Source: Cecembia lonarensis LW9
GTDB lineage: Bacteria > Bacteroidota > Bacteroidia > Cytophagales > Cyclobacteriaceae
Assembly: GCF_000298295.1 (NCBI RefSeq)
Contig: NZ_AMGM01000046.1
Span: 1-36,478, forward strand
Direction: 5' to 3'
DNA: 36,478 nt
In this document: positions 15,641 to 22,313 of the stretch, piece by piece
Layout: every line of letters begins with the position of its first letter
Position numbering within the stretch: position 1 is the stretch's first letter
The notes under the pieces: model-generated
Told to the model about the DNA's origin: nothing
The model's input: the letters and a program-made list of their open reading frames with translations, nothing else
Database searches by the model: none
Program-made: the position numbers and the translations under genes

Positions 15641-16375
15641 ATGACACGCATGTTAGCTATAAGTTTAATTGTTTTTGGTGCACTCTCTATCGTCTCGGGA
15701 GTATGGATGATTGGACAAGAAAAATCTCCTACATTAAACCAGAAAAGCATTGAAGATGCCATCGCATTGGCATTGAAGGATGCAAATTTAACTTCAAAAG
15801 AAGAAAATCTAATCCGCGATTCAGCAATTCAAAAAGGCAAAGATCCAGAACTAATTATCCAAAAAATTAAAGAAGATCTCAAAGCTTCGGAGGAAGAACC
15901 TGAAACCGAATTAATCGATGTCAATGCAAAAGCAGGATTAGAATTCGAAAAATTTGTGGTTAAAAAATTCGACCCAGATTTCTTTATTATCAAACAATGG
16001 GCTGGAGATAAGTTTGTTGATGGAAGATATGCCGAATCCACTTTGGATCCAGATTTACAATTAGAACTTAAACTAGGTAAAGAGAGGTATCCAATAGCGG
16101 TAGAGTGTAAATGGAGAAGTACTACAAAAGGAGACTTTATTCGTTTCGCTAATGATGGGCAATTGGAACGTTATCAAACCTTCGAAAAAAAGACCAATAT
16201 GCCTACTTTTATCGCACTAGGTGTAGGGGGAAGCCCATCATCTCCTGAAGCCTTATATGTAATACCTGTATCAGCTTTCAATAAGCCAATTCAGCATATT
16301 GCCAATATCAGGAAGTTCACAAAACCTTTAGATAAAAATTTCTATTTTGATAAGGAAAAAGGAGAGTTAAGATAA
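15641..16375 (+). CDS. Membrane-anchored PD-(D/E)XK nuclease-like protein
   Basis: A 244-residue protein in three parts. Residues 4-24 are a hydrophobic anchor. Residues about 36-82 are helical and contain LTSKEENLIRDSAIQKGKDP, a pattern like short TerB/SHOCT-type helical modules. Residues about 95-230 look like a restriction-endonuclease fold: an N-terminal helix with E101 and E103, an acidic D136/D138 (DPDLQLEL), then the strand IAVECKW giving E155-x-K157, and a closing sheet-helix pattern (FIALGVGG, ALYVIPVSAF). The catalytic D-ExK set is therefore intact. The domain could cut DNA close to the inner membrane. No methyltransferase lies nearby. Exact family not recognised; Mrr-like or archaeal-type REase folds are the nearest in pattern. 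Confidence 0.65.
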   Translation: MTRMLAISLIVFGALSIVSGVWMIGQEKSPTLNQKSIEDAIALALKDANLTSKEENLIRDSAIQKGKDPELIIQKIKEDLKASEEEPETELIDVNAKAGLEFEKFVVKKFDPDFFIIKQWAGDKFVDGRYAESTLDPDLQLELKLGKERYPIAVECKWRSTTKGDFIRFANDGQLERYQTFEKKTNMPTFIALGVGGSPSSPEALYVIPVSAFNKPIQHIANIRKFTKPLDKNFYFDKEKGELR

Positions 16376-16438
16376 ACTCTGATTATTCTTCTCTTTGATT
16401 GTTTAAAGCTTATTCCAACATCTTTTTACTTATCATTC

Positions 16439-16463
16439 AGTCCAAGATTTCAAACCTTGGACT
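16439..16463. repeat. Perfect dyad between the nuclease and deiminase genes
   Basis: AGTCCAAG (16439-16446) and CTTGGACT (16456-16463) form an eight-base stem with a nine-base loop. No T-run follows on the plus strand, so terminator function is uncertain; it lies just upstream of the deiminase promoter and could be an operator. Confidence 0.5.
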
Positions 16464-16470
16464 ATCACGT

Positions 16471-16499
16471 TTGACCAAGATTAAATGACCCTACCTTTT
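16471..16499 (+). promoter_or_regulatory. Candidate promoter of the deiminase gene
   Basis: TTG (16471-16473), 18 bases, then TACCTTTT (16492-16499), one base off the TAnnTTTG consensus; 43 bases before the ATG. Confidence 0.5.
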
Positions 16500-16542
16500 T
16501 TATTGCTCTATTCTATAAATTAAACATTAAACCATAAGAAGT

Positions 16543-17388
16543 ATGACCCCTGAATGGACCAAAAACATCATCTATTTTTCCTCCCTCCTCTCCTCCAAAG
16601 AGGAGTTTAATCCCTTTTTTGAAGTACTTTCAGGTATTTTTAAAGCCCAGAAAATACCATTTCAACTACTTCCCAAAACCAATGACATCTGGGCGAGGGA
16701 TTATATGCCCATCCAAATTGAAAGAGATGATTTTTTGGAATATAGATATGACCCAGATTATTTACTTAGCACCCGAAAACAGGATAGGGGATCAAAAACT
16801 TATCCTGACCTGGTCTGTGATGCGCTGGGATTAAAGACCAGAAAAACAGACTTGATCTTAGATGGTGGTAATGTGATCAATAGCAGTACTTGCCTGATCA
16901 TGACAGATAAGGTTGTCAGGGAAAATAGATACCGCTATTCTAAAAAAGCGTTGATTGCTACACTTCATGAAGAATTTAAAGCAGAAAAGGTAATCCTTAC
17001 TCCTTGGGATAGGTTAGATTATCTTGGTCACATAGATGGGGTATTAAGGTTTATCGATGAAGAAACAGTCCTGATCAACGATTGCTATAAAGATGATTTC
17101 GATTTGATACGATTGCTTCGAAAGAATGGCTTAAAAACTGAATTTTTGAATTACAACGTCAAGAAATCATACAAAGACAATTGGGCCTATATCAACTTTT
17201 TGCAAACAGAGGATATCATGATAATCCCTACCCTAGGAACAGATGAAGATGAACAAGCACTGAATCAACTTGCACAATTTTATCTAGGCTATCATAAAAA
17301 CAATAAAATCATACCACTCCGTTCTGAGGCGGTTATCCAATATGGCGGAGCCTTGAATTGCATCAGTTGGACAGTGGATGCGTTTTAG
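16543..17388 (+). CDS. Agmatine deiminase / peptidyl-arginine deiminase family protein
   Basis: Guanidino-group-modifying enzyme of the pentein fold, converting agmatine to N-carbamoylputrescine or deiminating a related guanidine compound. The catalytic set is complete: NDIWARDYMP (residues 47-56), LDGGN (106-110), GHID (162-165) and the nucleophile C273 in YGGALNCISW. At 281 residues it is shorter than the roughly 350 of classical agmatine deiminases but matches a short subgroup, so the substrate is uncertain. Its stop codon overlaps that of the truncated convergent Fic gene, and its last 57 bases recur 2.36 kb downstream beyond the RloB cassette. Confidence 0.9.
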   Translation: MTPEWTKNIIYFSSLLSSKEEFNPFFEVLSGIFKAQKIPFQLLPKTNDIWARDYMPIQIERDDFLEYRYDPDYLLSTRKQDRGSKTYPDLVCDALGLKTRKTDLILDGGNVINSSTCLIMTDKVVRENRYRYSKKALIATLHEEFKAEKVILTPWDRLDYLGHIDGVLRFIDEETVLINDCYKDDFDLIRLLRKNGLKTEFLNYNVKKSYKDNWAYINFLQTEDIMIIPTLGTDEDEQALNQLAQFYLGYHKNNKIIPLRSEAVIQYGGALNCISWTVDAF

Positions 17389-17400
17389 CCTAAATTCAAC
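17332..17400 (+). repeat. Left copy of the 69-bp direct repeat (deiminase 3' end)
   Basis: Aligned without gaps to 19691-19759 it shows 9 differences in 69 bases. It covers the last 18 codons and stop of the deiminase gene plus 12 bases. Most differences are synonymous. Confidence 0.85.
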
Positions 17401-17582
17401 TCACACCTCACAGATCTATCTGCTCCTGATTGGATCAAAAGGCCATTTTCGTGAAGGTATTGCAAGTCTCTTGTGGCTTTGGCTTTGGAAACCTGCGTGA
17501 TGGCCATGTACTTCCTAGCACTCATTCCACCTTGGAAGCCTTCTGGCCCTGCTTCAAACATTCTTTCAATGACTTTGATATG
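17385..17582 (-). pseudogene. C-terminal remnant of a Fic-family gene
   Basis: Read on the minus strand this encodes HIKVIERMFEAGPEGFQGG, MSARKYMAITQVSKAKATRD, LQYLHENGLL and an end in ELNLG before TAA. It matches the C-terminal winged-helix part of the intact Fic protein at 21099-22205 (NRMFKEGPEGFKGGLS, then ATATRDLQDLVEMGVL) but differs at many residues, so it comes from another Fic gene. An in-frame TGA precedes it and the catalytic Fic domain is absent. The TAA overlaps the deiminase TAG. Confidence 0.85.
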
Positions 17583-17800
17583 TCATTAGAAATAATGGCT
17601 GTAATACCTCCAAATCATACTGGAAATTAGGCCAATTTTGATTTTGTCAGTTGTAGGTCATGAGCCAATTACTTTGTTTAATCGGCTCAGAGTGGTTTTG
17701 TTCCAAAGAAGATGATCAAATTAAAACTTTACCCATATTCATTAAACTTATTGCTAGCCGAAAACCGAAACAAAAAAAACACTTATGTCATTTTAAAGTT
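17583..17800. other. Non-coding DNA with one strong hairpin
   Basis: No gene is seen. TGAGCCAATTA (17662-17672) pairs with TAATCGGCTCA (17680-17690), 10 of 11 bases, around CTTTGTT. A hairpin with a similar core (CCGATTA/TAATCGG) occurs at 19864-19884 on the other side of the ATPase-RloB pair. Confidence 0.5.
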
Positions 17801-17808
17801 TATATTTG
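17801..17808 (+). promoter_or_regulatory. Candidate -7 box for the ATPase-RloB pair
   Basis: TATATTTG matches TAnnTTTG exactly, 28 bases before the ATPase start codon. No TTG lies at the usual distance upstream. Confidence 0.45.
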
Positions 17809-17836
17809 TAAAATATTTACATAATTAGCTGTTAAA

Positions 17837-19093
17837 ATGGTATTAGAAATCCGGCTTAGTAATTTTTTCTCCATTAAGGATGAAATCATTCTTGATTTTC
17901 GTGCGGCGAATATCAAATCTGCCAACGCAAGGGCTTTGGTGGATAATGTTTTTCAGCAAGGAAAAACAGATGTGCTTAAAACAATGGTCATGTATGGTGC
18001 CAATGCCTCCGGTAAAAGCAATGTGATCAGGGCAATCCGTTTTTGTAACACCATGGTGTTCCGCTCGCATATGCATAACGAGAATACCATCTTCAATTTT
18101 AAACCCTTTAAATTTGATGGTTACACCCATAAGCCCAGTAAGTATTTTATCCGATTTGTATCCAATGGAATTGAATATGAGTATGCATTTGCTTTGACAA
18201 CTACTCAGATCATTGAGGAAAGCTTACATTTTTATCCAAAAGGAAGAATCAAGGAAATATTTACCCGAAATGAAAACCTAGGTAAAGAGAAAAGTGAAAT
18301 CTATAGCTTCGGAGATGTCATCAAAAGACCGATGGATGTGGCGGAAAACACATCTAACAAAACCCTTTACATTAGCCGTGCAAGCCAAATGGACAGGGAA
18401 ATACCAAAGGAAATCTTCAATTATTTTCATAATACCTTCATTCTTCAATATCTCGGATTTGGCATCTCAACTATCGAAAAGCTTAGTCAAGAGAATAAAT
18501 CCGTATTAATTGACGCCCTTAAAATCGCAGACAGTGACATCGTGGACGTTAAAATCAGGTCATTAAAAGAGCCGGGGAAAAACTTTAATGCAAACCTGGA
18601 TACTTTGACTGTCACTGTTGAAGAAGTTGTACAAGAAAGACTTCAGATTACAACATATCATAAAAGAGATCCTCAGAAGCCTTTTGATTTTCTGACCGAG
18701 GAATCACAAGGAACCATCAAGTTGTTTTTTATCATGTTAACCATCATGGACGTGGTAAAAAACAACAAGATCTTGTTGATTGATGAAATTGAAGAAAGTC
18801 TTCATCCAAAAATCATTGAATATATCTTTAATTTCTTCCGGGCGAGTGAAAGCGCTCAATTACTTTGTACTACCCATAATACCAAATTTTTGGATTTGAA
18901 AAGGATGCGCAAGGATCAAATCTATTTTGTCAATAAGAAAGATGATGCTTCAACAGATGTGTATTCATTATATGATTTCAGCGACTTCAGGGATACTATG
19001 GATTTGGAAAAGGCATACCTGCAAGGGAGGTTTGATGCAGTACCAATTATAAATGATTCATTGGAAACAATAAAAGAAATATTCAATGAGTAA
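17837..19093 (+). CDS. AAA family ATPase of an RloA/AbiLi-like defence pair
   Basis: ABC/SMC-type ATPase likely acting as sensor or motor of a two-gene anti-phage system. Residues 1-50 hold the SMC-like start (LEIRLSNFFSIKDEIILDF), Walker A is GANASGKS (54-61), a signature-like EESQGTIKLF is at 288-297, Walker B is ILLIDE (312-317) with catalytic E317, and the switch histidine is H347 in CTTHNTKFLDL. The insert between about 130 and 270 is the usual helical region. Length of 418 residues fits the AAA_15/AAA_21-type partners of RloB. Its last 8 bases overlap the RloB gene, a strong sign of coupled expression. The gene looks AT-richer than the helicase gene downstream. Confidence 0.88.
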   Translation: MVLEIRLSNFFSIKDEIILDFRAANIKSANARALVDNVFQQGKTDVLKTMVMYGANASGKSNVIRAIRFCNTMVFRSHMHNENTIFNFKPFKFDGYTHKPSKYFIRFVSNGIEYEYAFALTTTQIIEESLHFYPKGRIKEIFTRNENLGKEKSEIYSFGDVIKRPMDVAENTSNKTLYISRASQMDREIPKEIFNYFHNTFILQYLGFGISTIEKLSQENKSVLIDALKIADSDIVDVKIRSLKEPGKNFNANLDTLTVTVEEVVQERLQITTYHKRDPQKPFDFLTEESQGTIKLFFIMLTIMDVVKNNKILLIDEIEESLHPKIIEYIFNFFRASESAQLLCTTHNTKFLDLKRMRKDQIYFVNKKDDASTDVYSLYDFSDFRDTMDLEKAYLQGRFDAVPIINDSLETIKEIFNE

Positions 19094-19640
19094 ACGAAAC
19101 AAATCAAGAGGTAAGAAAATCAACCCTACCTATTGGGTGTTTTGTGAAGGAAAAACAGAAGAGTCATACATAGCCTTCCTAAGAACAAAATATCGGCTAC
19201 CTATTGAAATAATGTCGAAGGTCACTGGATCAAGCATCAATTCCAATTACATCAAGAAAACCAAACAAGGAAAACCAACTGATTCAAAGGACAGAGATTT
19301 CTTAATGTACGATGGGGATGTTACATCCATCATTGATCAATTGAAAAAGATTGATGACGCAACGATGATTATTTCTAACCCGTCTATTGAACTTTGGTTT
19401 TTGTTCCATTACAACAATCAAAAAGCATCCATAACTGTTGAAGAATGTATTAGAGAACTATGTAACCGAAATAGAACCCAATATAAGAAAGGAGTTCTTG
19501 ATAGAAAATTGATAGAGAAACTAGATGGGGAGTATAAAAAGGCGTGTGAACGGGCCAAGGAATCGAGACTATTTAATAACCCATCTTCTAACGTCTATGA
19601 ATTGATTGAAGCCTTGGAAGAAGTCAAAAAAGGAAAGTAA
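19086..19640 (+). CDS. rloB: RloB-family putative nuclease
   Basis: Second subunit of the defence pair. RloB proteins have a Toprim-like core and are thought to be the nuclease effector beside an AAA ATPase; the pair is related to abortive-infection AbiL. Visible elements are CEGKTEESYI (E21, E25) for the first acidic site, MYDGDV with D76/D78 as the DxD-like site, the family signature SNPSIELWFLFHY (97-109), and NPSSNVYELIEAL near the C-terminus. In many RloB proteins the second site begins with Asp where this one has Tyr75, so metal binding may differ slightly. Length 184 is near the usual 200. Confidence 0.9.
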   Translation: MSKRNKSRGKKINPTYWVFCEGKTEESYIAFLRTKYRLPIEIMSKVTGSSINSNYIKKTKQGKPTDSKDRDFLMYDGDVTSIIDQLKKIDDATMIISNPSIELWFLFHYNNQKASITVEECIRELCNRNRTQYKKGVLDRKLIEKLDGEYKKACERAKESRLFNNPSSNVYELIEALEEVKKGK

Positions 19641-19690
19641 CTATCAAAATCAAGGGACAATTGTAACCTACTACACTCCTCTCAGAAACA

Positions 19691-19759
19691 ATCATTCAAC
19701 AGGGCGGAGCGTTGAATTGTATCAGTTGGACAGTGGATGCGTTTTAACCTAAATCCAAC
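19691..19759 (+). pseudogene. Relic 3' end of a second deiminase gene (right direct repeat)
   Basis: Encodes IIQQGGALNCISWTVDAF and a stop TAA (19745-19747), the same C-terminus as the intact deiminase at 16543-17388, including the catalytic-Cys motif. There is no upstream coding part. Codon differences from the intact copy are mostly synonymous, so this end once belonged to a functional gene. Together with 17332-17400 it brackets the Fic remnant and the ATPase-RloB pair. Confidence 0.85.
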
Positions 19760-19809
19760 GCTTTCCGCAAAAACCTCCCTTATTCCAATCTGGTCCGCAC
19801 ACCCTGCTC

Positions 19810-19884
19810 AAAGTGGCATTGGAATACAAGCCACTTTTGCTTAATCAAATATTAACTCATAAGCCGATTAGTAAAAATAATCGG
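19810..19884. repeat. Two hairpins upstream of the helicase gene
   Basis: AAAGTGGC (19810-19817) pairs with GCCACTTT (19830-19837), and CCGATTA (19864-19870) pairs with TAATCGG (19878-19884). Neither has a clean T-run. The rest of 19641-19954 besides the deiminase relic and the helicase promoter shows no gene. Confidence 0.5.
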
Positions 19885-19927
19885 GTTAAAACAATGTAAC
19901 ATCCTCCGTTTGAACAAAGAATAACCC

Positions 19928-19935
19928 TAACTTTG
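19928..19935 (+). promoter_or_regulatory. Candidate -7 box for the DEAD-box helicase gene
   Basis: TAACTTTG matches TAnnTTTG, 19 bases before the ATG, with a TTG 15 bases upstream of it (shorter than the usual gap). It predicts a leader of about 12 bases. Confidence 0.45.
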
Positions 19936-19954
19936 TCTTGAAATCAAATAAAAC

Positions 19955-21088
19955 ATGAACTTTTCAGACCTGGGCTTATCTCCTATCCTGGTAAAGGCCG
20001 TCCAAGAAGCCAATTACGAAACCCCTTACCCAATCCAAATCGAAGCCATCCCGGCAATCCTTCAAAAACGGGATTTGCTTGGTCTCGCACAGACAGGTTC
20101 GGGGAAAACGGCCTCCTATATCCTGCCCATCCTGGAGGAACTCCAGAAAAAGGAGGTCAATAAAAGCAGGTCTGTCCCTGTCTTGGTGATCGTACCCACC
20201 AGGGAATTGGCAGCACAGGTGGAAGAGGTGGTAAGGCTGTTCAGCAAATACCTGCCCAGAAAAGTAAAAAGCGCAGCGGTCTTTGGTGGGGTGTCCATTA
20301 ATCCACAGATGATGAAATTGAACGGGACGGACATTTTGGTGGCGACGCCCGGACGTTTGCTGGATTTGATCTCCAAAAATGCCATCTCCATTTCTGAACT
20401 GACTACCTTGGTCCTGGACGAAGCAGACAAGGTGCTGAGTTTGGGTTTCAAAATGGAGGTAGACGAGATTTTGAACAGGCTGCCAAAGCAGCGGCAGAAT
20501 ATCCTCTTCTCCGCCACCATGGATGAAGCCGTCGAGGGCCTGATTGGCAAGCTGCTGAAAAATCCCGTGAAAATCGAAATCCAAACGGAGGAAGTCACCC
20601 CCGACCTTATCGCGCAGACGGCCTACTTGGTCGATCCTGAAAGGAAAGGACCGCTCCTGAGGTATCTGATACAGGAAGGCAACTGGCAGCAGGTCCTGGT
20701 ATTTGTTTCTTCCAAAAGGACAGCCGATAACCTGACCGGAAAATTGAACAAACATGGGATTCAGACCATGGCACTGCATGGAGATAAAAGTCAGGGAGCC
20801 AGAACTGAGGCCTTGAAGCAATTCAAAGCGGGCAAACTGCGTGTACTGGTGGCCACTGATTTGGCTGCTCGGGGGATAGATATTGAAGCCCTCCCCTATG
20901 TGGTCAACTATGAACTGCCACGTTCACCAAAAGACTACATCCACCGCATCGGGAGAACCGGCAGGGCAGGTGTGGAAGGAGAAGCCATCTCCTTGATCAC
21001 TGAAGAAGATAGTCACCACTGGAAAGTCATCCAAAAGAAAATGAAGCGATGGGTAGAATTGGTGGATTCGGACAACCTCGACTTCTAA
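19955..21088 (+). CDS. DEAD-box ATP-dependent RNA helicase, RhlE-like
   Basis: RNA-unwinding ATPase used in ribosome assembly or mRNA turnover. The motifs are in order: Q motif PYPIQIEAIP (25-34), motif I AQTGSGKT (45-52), PTRELA (81-86), TPGRLLDL, DEAD (155-158), SAT (186-188), and in the second domain DLAARGIDIEALPYVVNYELP and HRIGRTGRAG. It is short (377 residues), with almost no C-terminal extension past the core. Its base composition is visibly GC-richer than the ATPase-RloB genes upstream, which fits a resident chromosomal gene at the edge of an island. It converges on the Fic gene with 10 bases between the stops. Confidence 0.95.
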   Translation: MNFSDLGLSPILVKAVQEANYETPYPIQIEAIPAILQKRDLLGLAQTGSGKTASYILPILEELQKKEVNKSRSVPVLVIVPTRELAAQVEEVVRLFSKYLPRKVKSAAVFGGVSINPQMMKLNGTDILVATPGRLLDLISKNAISISELTTLVLDEADKVLSLGFKMEVDEILNRLPKQRQNILFSATMDEAVEGLIGKLLKNPVKIEIQTEEVTPDLIAQTAYLVDPERKGPLLRYLIQEGNWQQVLVFVSSKRTADNLTGKLNKHGIQTMALHGDKSQGARTEALKQFKAGKLRVLVATDLAARGIDIEALPYVVNYELPRSPKDYIHRIGRTGRAGVEGEAISLITEEDSHHWKVIQKKMKRWVELVDSDNLDF

Positions 21089-21098
21089 ATAAAAAAAT

Positions 21099-22205
21099 CT
21101 AATTTTGCAAAAGCAGATGATAACGGGTCCCCTTCAACTCACCGGTTTTATAAAGTACTCCCATTTCCACCAAGTCTTGTAAATCTCTTGTAGCAGTTGC
21201 CCTACTGGCAGCGGATATGGTGACATAATTTTTTAAGCTTAGCCCCCCTTTAAAGCCCTCAGGTCCCTCCTTAAACATCCTGTTTAATAGTTTGGCTTGC
21301 CTATGGTTTAATCTACCTTCGACTTTTTGGAATAATTTTGATTTAAAAACAATAAACTCCACAAGAGACATGCTTCTCTTTTGTGCCAAAAGCACAATTT
21401 GCACAAAATATTCTAACCAACCTGTTACCTCTAGGTTTTGATTGTTTTTTGCAAGCGCTTCATAATAGCTTTTCCTGTATTTTTCTATGGTATGAGATAA
21501 AGCAATCAAGCTTGGTCTTCCAAGTCCGTCTGAAAGTGCCTTTTCTGCGATAGCTCTACCAATTCTCCCGTTACCATCTTCCAAAGGGTGAATAGATACA
21601 AAATAAAGGTGTGCAATTCCAGCCCTAAGAACAGGGTGTAAGGGGGTTGTACCTTTTGGAGATGTAGCTTCAAACCAACTCAGGAACCTGTCCATTTCAT
21701 TTCTTACCGATTCGGAAGGGGGAGCTTCAAAATGCACCACAGGTCTCCCTATTGGACCTGAAACCACCTGCATGGGTTCGGAGCCACTTCTATAAGAACC
21801 AATGTTTTTAAGATCTCTTCTGCCGTTACAAAGCATTCGATGCCAAGAAAAAATGATGTCATGAGTCAAAGGTTCTTCAATAGAGCGGTACAAACTCACC
21901 ATCATTTCGGAAATTCCAAATTCGGCAGGTGACGATCTTATTATATCTTCTTGCAGACCAAATTGCCTACGGATAGAAGACTGAACACTTTCTCTATTGA
22001 AAAATTCTCCTTCTATTTCTGATGTTTTTAATGCTTCATCAGTGAGTAATTCAAATTTCAAATCAAGTTCATCAGTAGGAGAAATGTGCTTAATTACTCC
22101 TAATAGTTGGCCTGCATTATGAAAAAATTCATCCAATGAATCCTGGAACGAAACGGTTTCGAATACAAAGTGAGGCCAGTCTTTTTTTTGCCAATTCCAG
22201 TGCAT
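21099..22205 (-). CDS. Fic family protein (AMPylase-like) with winged-helix C-terminus
   Basis: Fic enzymes transfer AMP or another nucleotide moiety to target proteins. The N-terminal DUF4172-type segment is at about 1-55, an inhibitory-helix-like motif (S/T)xxxE(G/N) at 61-66 (TSEIEG), the catalytic motif HPLEDGNGRIGR at 206-217 (Leu in place of the usual Phe), and a C-terminal winged helix at about 300-365 (AKLLNRMFKEGPEGFKGG onwards, ATATRDLQDLVEMGVLY). The Fic motif is otherwise complete, and the built-in inhibitor suggests regulated activity. Two palindromes lie at its start codon, so it may control its own gene through the winged helix. Length 368 is normal. Confidence 0.92.
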   Translation of the reverse strand: MHWNWQKKDWPHFVFETVSFQDSLDEFFHNAGQLLGVIKHISPTDELDLKFELLTDEALKTSEIEGEFFNRESVQSSIRRQFGLQEDIIRSSPAEFGISEMMVSLYRSIEEPLTHDIIFSWHRMLCNGRRDLKNIGSYRSGSEPMQVVSGPIGRPVVHFEAPPSESVRNEMDRFLSWFEATSPKGTTPLHPVLRAGIAHLYFVSIHPLEDGNGRIGRAIAEKALSDGLGRPSLIALSHTIEKYRKSYYEALAKNNQNLEVTGWLEYFVQIVLLAQKRSMSLVEFIVFKSKLFQKVEGRLNHRQAKLLNRMFKEGPEGFKGGLSLKNYVTISAASRATATRDLQDLVEMGVLYKTGELKGTRYHLLLQN

Positions 22206-22232
22206 GAGTTATAAAAAGGTATTTTATAACTC
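22206..22232. promoter_or_regulatory. Operator-like palindrome 1 at the Fic start codon
   Basis: Perfect 11-base inverted repeat, GAGTTATAAAA (22206-22216) and TTTTATAACTC (22222-22232), with a five-base spacer. It abuts the Fic ATG and touches the candidate -7 box TATTTTTG (minus strand, 22239-22232). Confidence 0.7.
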
Positions 22233-22249
22233 AAAAATAAGCAAATTTT

Positions 22250-22275
22250 GAGCTATAAATAAAAATTTATGGCTC
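22250..22275. promoter_or_regulatory. Operator-like palindrome 2 upstream of Fic
   Basis: GAGCTATAAAT (22250-22260) and ATTTATGGCTC (22265-22275) form an inverted repeat with one mismatch and a four-base spacer. Same half-site pattern as palindrome 1 (GAG, two pyrimidines, ATAAA), centred about 43 bases away, near four helical turns. Confidence 0.65.
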
Positions 22276-22313
22276 AAAGATTAGATAGAAGCTCTTAACC
22301 TGACCTCATAGAA

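Noticed and set aside
17430-17630. Plus-strand 66-codon frame after the deiminase gene
   Set aside because: It is antisense to the Fic remnant, whose minus-strand translation matches a known domain.
17837-19640. An OLD-nuclease/Gabija-type system
   Set aside because: The ATPase lacks a fused Toprim domain and the second gene carries the RloB signature, not a UvrD-like helicase.
19976-20821. Long open frame antisense to the DEAD-box helicase gene (281 codons)
   Set aside because: The plus strand has all helicase motifs in order; the antisense product is rich in His, Gln and Phe with no domain, as expected from a shadow frame.
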